A stretch of 64,000 nt of DNA, taken from contig NC_079880.1 of the NCBI RefSeq assembly GCF_029227915.1, forward strand, positions 30,747,501-30,811,500, in the 5' to 3' direction. The translations under genes and the position numbers were made by a program. Under the pieces are notes generated by a model. It was given only the letters and a program-made list of their open reading frames with translations. It did not search any database and had not been told where the DNA came from. The first letter of the stretch is position 1. Every line of letters begins with the position of its first letter. The DNA is from Hydractinia symbiolongicarpus. Taxonomy: Eukaryota > Cnidaria > Hydrozoa > Anthoathecata > Hydractiniidae. Shown here in pieces: positions 58,654 through 64,000 of this stretch.

Positions 58654-59930
58654 ATGGCCGTAAGAACAGTTGATGAGATAAACTGCATAAACGGGGCTGG
58701 AACTCTAAGGAGTGAAGCGTGTGTTTCCCAGCATAGGTTGCTGGTTTGTGATATGATCTTGAAGAGTGTTAAAGAACCCAAGGGAAAGTACAGGCCCCGT
58801 CGTAAAGTCTGGAAGCTGAAGGAAGAGATTGTAGCTGGACAATTTAGTGCAAAAGTTCAGCTGTTTAACCCACAATGGTCAATGTGATAGTGACAATGTT
58901 GAAAGTACTTGGACTACTTTAAAGAATTGTCTTCTAGAAGCTTCTGATGATACCTGTGGGTGGACGAAAGGACCAGCTAGACATAGACAGACCTGGTGGT
59001 GGAATAATGAGGTTGACCAGTGTATAAAGGAAAAGAGGAAACTTTGGAAAGAGTGGAAGTCAGGTGGTAGTAAGAATATTTACTTAGAAGCTAAGCGTCG
59101 TGCTCGTACAGCAGTGTATAAGGCAAAATCAGAAGCAGGGAGAAACAGATTTGCAGATGTGTTAAGAAGGAAAGACCAGCGCAATGAGGTATTCAAGATA
59201 GCAAAGCTAATGAAGAAGACTAATCTAGTTGTAGGTGAGAATTGTATACGTGATGAAGGTGATGATACACGATGGCTCGTTAGAGATAGTTGAGAACTTC
59301 TGTTACTTAGGTGATATGTTGGGCAGTAAAGGGGGTGTTGGAAGAGGTGTTACATGCAGGATAGGTTCTGCTTGAAAAAAGTTCAGAGAGTTACTTCCTT
59401 TGTTGACTAGCAGAGTCTTGAAATTTGAGGTAAAATGTAGGTATTCAAGATATGAGGTCTGTGTAAGAAGTGTTATGTTGTATGGTAGTGAGACATGGGC
59501 AGCGAAGCAGGAAGATCTTGGCCGTTTAGAAAGGAATGATATGAGAATAGTTAGGTGGATGTGTAACGCCAGTCTGAGAGACAGAAAGAGTTCAGATGAG
59601 CTAAGAAGCAGGCTAAGTATCTGTAGAATTAAAGATGTTATCCAGATAACAAGATTAAATTGGCTGGGTACTTGGAAAGAATGGAGGAGGATAATTGGGT
59701 AAGAAAGTGTAGAGACTTAATAGTTCCTGGGGCAAAGCCCAGAGGCAGACCGAGAAAGACTTGGCAGGAGGTTATAAGGACAGACTTGATACAGAGGAAG
59801 TGGAGTTTAGATCTAACACAGTCTAGATCAGATTGGAAGAGGGTCATTAATATACCCCGTCCAACCCATGCTAGCATGGAAAACGGACGTTAAGCCGAGA
59901 ATGATGATGATAATGATGAAAGACATTTCA
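58654..59930 (+). pseudogene. LINE remnant lacking its reverse-transcriptase core
   Basis: Fragments in order: CVSQHRLLVCDM and PRRKVWKLKEE (end of an endonuclease domain and linker, 58654-58887), then WWWNNEVDQCIKEKRKLWKE and AKSEAGRNRFADVLRRKDQR (58970-59200). The sequence jumps at about 59265 to GSLEIVENFCYLGDMLGSKG, skipping the whole RT catalytic core. SVMLYGSETWAAKQEDLGRL, RDRKSSDELRSRL, WLGYLERMEEDNWVRK and PRGRPRKTWQEVI follow, split by frameshifts. The end reads AACGGACGTTAAGCCGA followed by (ATG)n, a microsatellite-type LINE 3' end. Confidence 0.85.
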
Positions 59931-60458
59931 TTCATTTTCATAATTATTTTTAGAGATAGAATTTTCCCACTTTTCATAAAAAATGCTCCTCAGATAACTC
60001 CAGCCTTTCTAATTCACTTCTGCACTCGTGTGAACAAAAAAAGCAAGTAAACAAGATATGTCATCAATTTTTTCCCAACATTGAATGTGAACCAAAAAGT
60101 TTTAATTCATGCAGAAATTAAAATATCTACAATAAGCCTTGTTACGCTTATGCTGGTATATATGGTTGTGTTTTGGAAAATCTCACTCAAATATTTAAAA
60201 ATTAAATATTTTTTAGGCTCTTTGTTTTCAAATATGATGTCATTATCTGTGATTGAACATTATTTATTCTTAAAAAACCTAAGGTTTTAGCAGACCCAAA
60301 ACGCTGTTACTAGTTTGTTACATATAAAATGTCATGTGACGAAGACGTAATAAAAACAATTTTAAAGAGTGAGAATAATTTTTTTTTTTTTTAATGAAAT
60401 ACTAGTGTCTACTCTAATTGTCATGTATTATTTTAGTGTATTTTAATAATACTTCAAT

Positions 60459-62773
60459 ATGGTAATGATGGCACTTAACCGATATTGCAGTGATTGCATG
60501 AAAAAGGGAGAATTTTTACCTCTTCGGTTCGTAATGATGAATATCAGTAGTGGTGTTTGGATTTGTCCTAAAGATGAGGTTTGTGTGGCAAACCCCTTTT
60601 TAAATGCTTTTAATACTTTCATTGGTTTTTAGTTCTTAAGTTTTTTTTTTGTTTTTGGAGCTGTGTTATTGAGTAAGTGCTGTAGACATTTGTTTTGATT
60701 TTAGTGTATATTTCCAATGAACTCTTCATTATTGATGGATTATATTGAAGATAATGTGACGTCAGAGAGGGTGTTAAGATTGACAAGGCCAAGTGTGAAG
60801 AAAAATTCAATGAATAAAAAGGTGCACAGATACTCTTTTTTATGTGTTGTTTGTATTGCCTGTCTGCTCACAAAGCCTATCAATACGAAAATAACACTCT
60901 AACAATAAATCGCTTGCCTAAAGTTACAATAATTTAGACTGGATGAGCAATCTGAATAAATATAAGTTTATAAACGCATGTTTTATTACTTTATTACTTT
61001 ATTCTTGTCTTTTTTATATATTTTAGTTATTTTTTAATGCAAATAATAAGAAAGGTAACATTGATTTCCATGTGAGATGAATTGATATTACTCAGCCAGA
61101 AAAAAATTGTGGAATTGGTGGAGCAATTTATGGCTCAGCTAGTTTCTCAACTCCCAGAATTGAGCAATTCTTTGCGTGAGCAAGAGCGATCACTCTTCCC
61201 TTATTGATTGGTTTCTGGCTAACCAATTCACTGTTGTCCTTCTTTTAGCTGGGGAATACACCACCAGGAAAACTTTTATCAGAGGACCAATTGAAACCAT
61301 TTGCAGAGATAAGTCCACAATGGTCATATTCATCTAGAAGTTACACATCTGGGGAAAGCTCTTCATCATTAAAATCAAATGAAAGTAATGACAATGTTAG
61401 CTCTAAAAAGTCGACAATTTCTTCTGATATAGTACTGCAACAGGGACCACATATGACATATCCCTTGTGGGAAAACGATGGTTTGCTATGTTGGTTAGAT
61501 GCAGCATTAGCGATGCTGGTGCTTAACACAACATTGCGGGAAACTAAGTCAAAGGATGAAACCTCCCTAGTCAATCACCTTATAAAGGACTACCAAAAAC
61601 TGTTAAATGCGTTTAATTTGCATGGCGTGTATACACAGGTGCGTCCACAGCTTCGGGAATTACGCCAATGCTTTTTAAAATTCTTGCAACCAAAACTGTT
61701 GTCCAGTGATGATCAGGATGACTCTCCCCTATTTTTGTTGCCGTTCATCCTGAAAGCAGACGAAAAACTTTATGCAGACTTAGAGGTTGATTTTACGTGC
61801 AGATTTCATTGCAATGAGTGTGGATTTGAGAAGACAGATGGGTAGGTATATCTCCACGCTTATACATGTTTTCTTTTAATCATAAATTTTGATGTTGTCG
61901 AAACTACCAATTTACCACGAAGAATGAAAGAACTGCAAAAAACAAAAAAAACAGCAAATCAAACAATTCATATTGTATTAAGTGCAAACTATTTTAGCCG
62001 GAAGAAATGTCAGATGCTGCTACTAGTGCGGCTCGTCAAGCTATCTCGCTAAATATAGCCGTTTTGCGTGTTTTAGAACTCTAAATATGTGTTGTCTTCC
62101 AGGGCCTTTGCCCCTGGACCCCACCAGGGGCTTACAGCAGCCCCTGAAATCCATCTGTTTCGCCAACTCGCTTCTCTCGTTGATTGTCACTAAAATCTCA
62201 AAATATACCACTATACCTAAGCCCCCCACTTTAGAAGTTGCGGCGCCGCCCCCGAATGTTGTTATGAGTTGAATACAAAAGAAACAACATGCTGTACACT
62301 GCTGAAATTTTCTTAGTTCAAATTGCCATCATAGAATTACTCAAAAAATTTCTAACATAAAAACACTTGTTTGCTGAAAAAATACACCATACGTTTGTGC
62401 AATGTTCTGAAAAGAACAGAAAAAAATGTTCCAGGCCTAGAATTTTGATTATTTTTTTTCTGTGGAAATGTTTCTCACTGGGCCTGAATCAGATAATATT
62501 ATTAAACATAGAAGGGGGATTAAAATTATGTAAGGAAGAAACTAAATCAATTTGATTGAGCCCATTGTCTGACGTCGCCACACAGATTTTTGAAACTATC
62601 CACTGTACAACTGTCATGGTACTAACACTGCTTATGCTTCTTAGGTTCAACAAAATGATCATATCTCTTCCCAACTGCAATGAAGATTTAAGCTTCGATG
62701 ACAACATACATTTTTCAAGAGCGTGCTACCGTTGCTTCAAGGCTGGCCAAAGAACACAATTTCATATCAACAG
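60459..62773 (+). CDS. USPL1: USPL1 (SUMO isopeptidase, ubiquitin-specific peptidase-like 1), 5' exons
   Basis: Four in-phase exons: 60459-60578 (ATG), 60705-60821, 61249-61841 and 62645-62773. The gene then continues past the window. The N terminus has YCSDCMKKGEF...VWICPKDE|CIFPMNSSLL, matching the small Cys-pair module at the start of human USPL1 (EYCPAC...LCEDLQCIYPLG). The catalytic domain begins YPLWENDGLLCWLDAALAML; Cys160 in this model is the predicted nucleophile. CNECGFEKTDG and ACYRC supply a zinc-finger-like CxxC pair that fits the USPL1 fold. The catalytic His and Asp must lie downstream. A Ser-rich linker (about residues 104-145) is poorly conserved. USPL1 removes SUMO and is linked to Cajal bodies in vertebrates. 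The intron after 62773 holds a Harbinger element. Confidence 0.9.
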
Positions 62774-62868
62774 GTAAAGATTTTTTTGTTTTCTTGGAAA
62801 GAAGAATTAACCTCTAGGACAGCCTTCAGTTTTAATAAATCTTACCAAGTAGAAGGCTGTTTTAGTAA

Positions 62869-63947
62869 AGGGGGGCACAAACCGGCCAACATGTTGGCCA
62901 ACATTTTGACCAACATCGACTGACCAACATGTTGGCCGGTTTGCGTTAGGTGAAAACATGCTCAAGAAGAAAAAAAATCTCAAAAAATGTTGGCCAACAT
63001 TAAATATTTAATAGATGTTGGCCAACATTTCCGCCAAAATTTACATGTTGGTAGCATGTTTGTCGGTTTGCGCTGGGTAACCAACATGTTGGCCAACATT
63101 TCGACCAACATTTTAGCTTTCGAATGTTTTAATCATTCATTCGTCCATTACTACCTATATCCGCATAAATACGCTCATAATCAGGACCAGCTATAGCCAA
63201 TAAGAATATTGATAAACTTTTCTTGTAGTTGAAATATTCAGAACCAGTGCCAGGCGGAGGTCTTATTAGGATATGCTTTCCATCAATAGCGGCTATGCAA
63301 TTGGGAAAGTTCCACCTTGATGCAAACTTCTCAGATATCTTGTTGCAATCATCTACACTTGAAGGTATCTTGATATGCTCTTTTCCAATGTACTCTGTGA
63401 TCGCTTTAGTAACCTCATCAACAATATAAGATAATGTTCTTTCAGATACTCTGAATTGGAAACTTAAAGACTTATAAGTTTATCCTGTCGCAAGGAACCG
63501 AATGGTGAGCACTAATCTTTGAGCTGCTGAGATTGTTTGATGAGCTCCCATTACACCGGATTCTTTTGGTGTTATGTGTGGTTATGTTATGTTATGTATG
63601 GTTCGATGAGAGCAAGAATCTCTTTAAACGATTCATAGGTCATTTAAACGATACATAGGTCATTATCATCATTTCCCTGTAACTTTTTGTGTCTTCAGCC
63701 AGTAATTCCTGTACTAAGTTTGTATACAGCCCTTTGCTGTTTCTTCTTCGAACCCATTTTCTTGTCGGGCCACGTCTTTTTTGTCGTCGTCATCAAGCCA
63801 TACTTCTTCATTGGAAGTCACAAACAAATGAATGAACATTTTGTAATGTTAGCTACTTGTTTTTTTAAAAAATATACGCCAACGCAAACCGTACCAACAT
63901 GTTGGCCGAAATGTTGGTCGAAAATGTTGGCCGGTTTGCGCCCCACT
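62869..63947. mobile_element. PIF/Harbinger element in a USPL1 intron
   Basis: The ends read AGGGGGGCACAAACCGGCCA (62869) and, complemented, AGTGGGGCGCAAACCGGCCA (63947). The 3-bp direct repeat TAA flanks them (62866-62868, 63948-63950), as Harbinger insertion predicts. Subterminal CCAACAT motifs recur in both orientations. Extra TIR-like modules ending CCGGTTTGCG or CGGTTTGCG sit internally at 62918-62947 and 63045-63110. It encodes a truncated minus-strand transposase. Confidence 0.92.
63132..63800 (-). pseudogene. Harbinger transposase, C-terminally truncated
   Basis: Minus-strand pieces in order: RRGPTRKWVRRRNSKGLYTN and LVQELLAEDTKSYREMMI; a short tandem duplication around TTTAAACGATTCATAGGTCA; SFKEILALIEPYI; ISAAQRLVLTIRFLATG, a TAA, then TYKSLSFQFRVSERTLSYIV; WNFPNCIAAIDGKHILIRPP; GTGSEYFNYKKSLSIFLLAI; and AGPDYERIYADIGSNGRMND, then a stop. 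The first two catalytic Asp (in AAIDGKH and in YADIG) are present. The third acidic block and the C terminus are absent, and a TIR-like module follows directly. With one internal stop, a duplication and the truncation it is inactive. Confidence 0.88.
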
Positions 63948-64000
63948 TAACATTTTTGCACTGTTAATACAGAGCTGCTTTCGAAAATATTGCATGATAA

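Noticed and set aside
63229-63429. Plus-strand 66-codon frame inside the Harbinger element
   Set aside because: It is antisense to the recognisable minus-strand transposase (WNFPNCIAAIDGKH).

Overview
The window looks like nuclear DNA from an animal, most likely an early-branching one (a cnidarian, perhaps hydrozoan, is my best guess; this is inference). It is AT-rich. Its genes are split by mostly short GT-AG introns and match animal families: SLC35F3/F4-like transporter, claudin/PMP22-like protein, phytanoyl-CoA dioxygenase family, TMEM18 and USPL1. The repeat load (Penelope-like elements, PIF/Harbinger, LINEs, MITEs, many minisatellites, and a P2RX7-intracellular-domain gene inside a DNA transposon) also fits a cnidarian. 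I see no prokaryotic operons, rRNA, convincing tRNA or CRISPR array.

Layout. 1-5.4 kb: a Penelope-like element (PLE) whose upstream reverse-transcriptase part is inverted against the rest, in otherwise empty DNA. 5.4-7.75 kb (+): 3' exons of an SLC35F3/F4-like transporter, one exon preceded by a 37-bp minisatellite that repeats its splice acceptor. 8.8-9.3 kb: a Harbinger transposase relic. 10.6-11.6 kb (-): a four-exon claudin-like gene. 12.9-15.0 kb (-): an unrecognised, possibly broken multi-exon gene. 16.4-19.4 kb (-): a small single-pass membrane protein with a 20-bp minisatellite in its intron. 19.4-33.3 kb: almost gene-free, with a 19-bp satellite that has higher-order structure. 33.3-35.3 kb: a PLE 3' remnant and a decayed LINE. 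36.5-48.6 kb: a cluster of DNA transposons, including a 2.3-kb element with convergent relics of a transposase-like gene and a P2RX7-C-like gene. 50.0-51.0 kb (-): an intronless secretory-pathway phytanoyl-CoA dioxygenase-family protein, head-to-head with a five-exon TMEM18 gene (51.75-53.55 kb, +). 57.2-59.9 kb: a MITE and a LINE lacking its RT core. 60.46 kb to the window edge (+): the 5' exons of USPL1, with a Harbinger element in its next intron.

The host genes have unrelated housekeeping or membrane roles and no common pathway is evident. The main interest lies in how repeats interact with genes: acceptor duplication, intronic minisatellites, transposon insertions with readable target-site duplications, and the P2RX7-domain transposon. 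All gene models were read by eye from the sequence; no search or alignment program was run, so family names rest on motif recognition.
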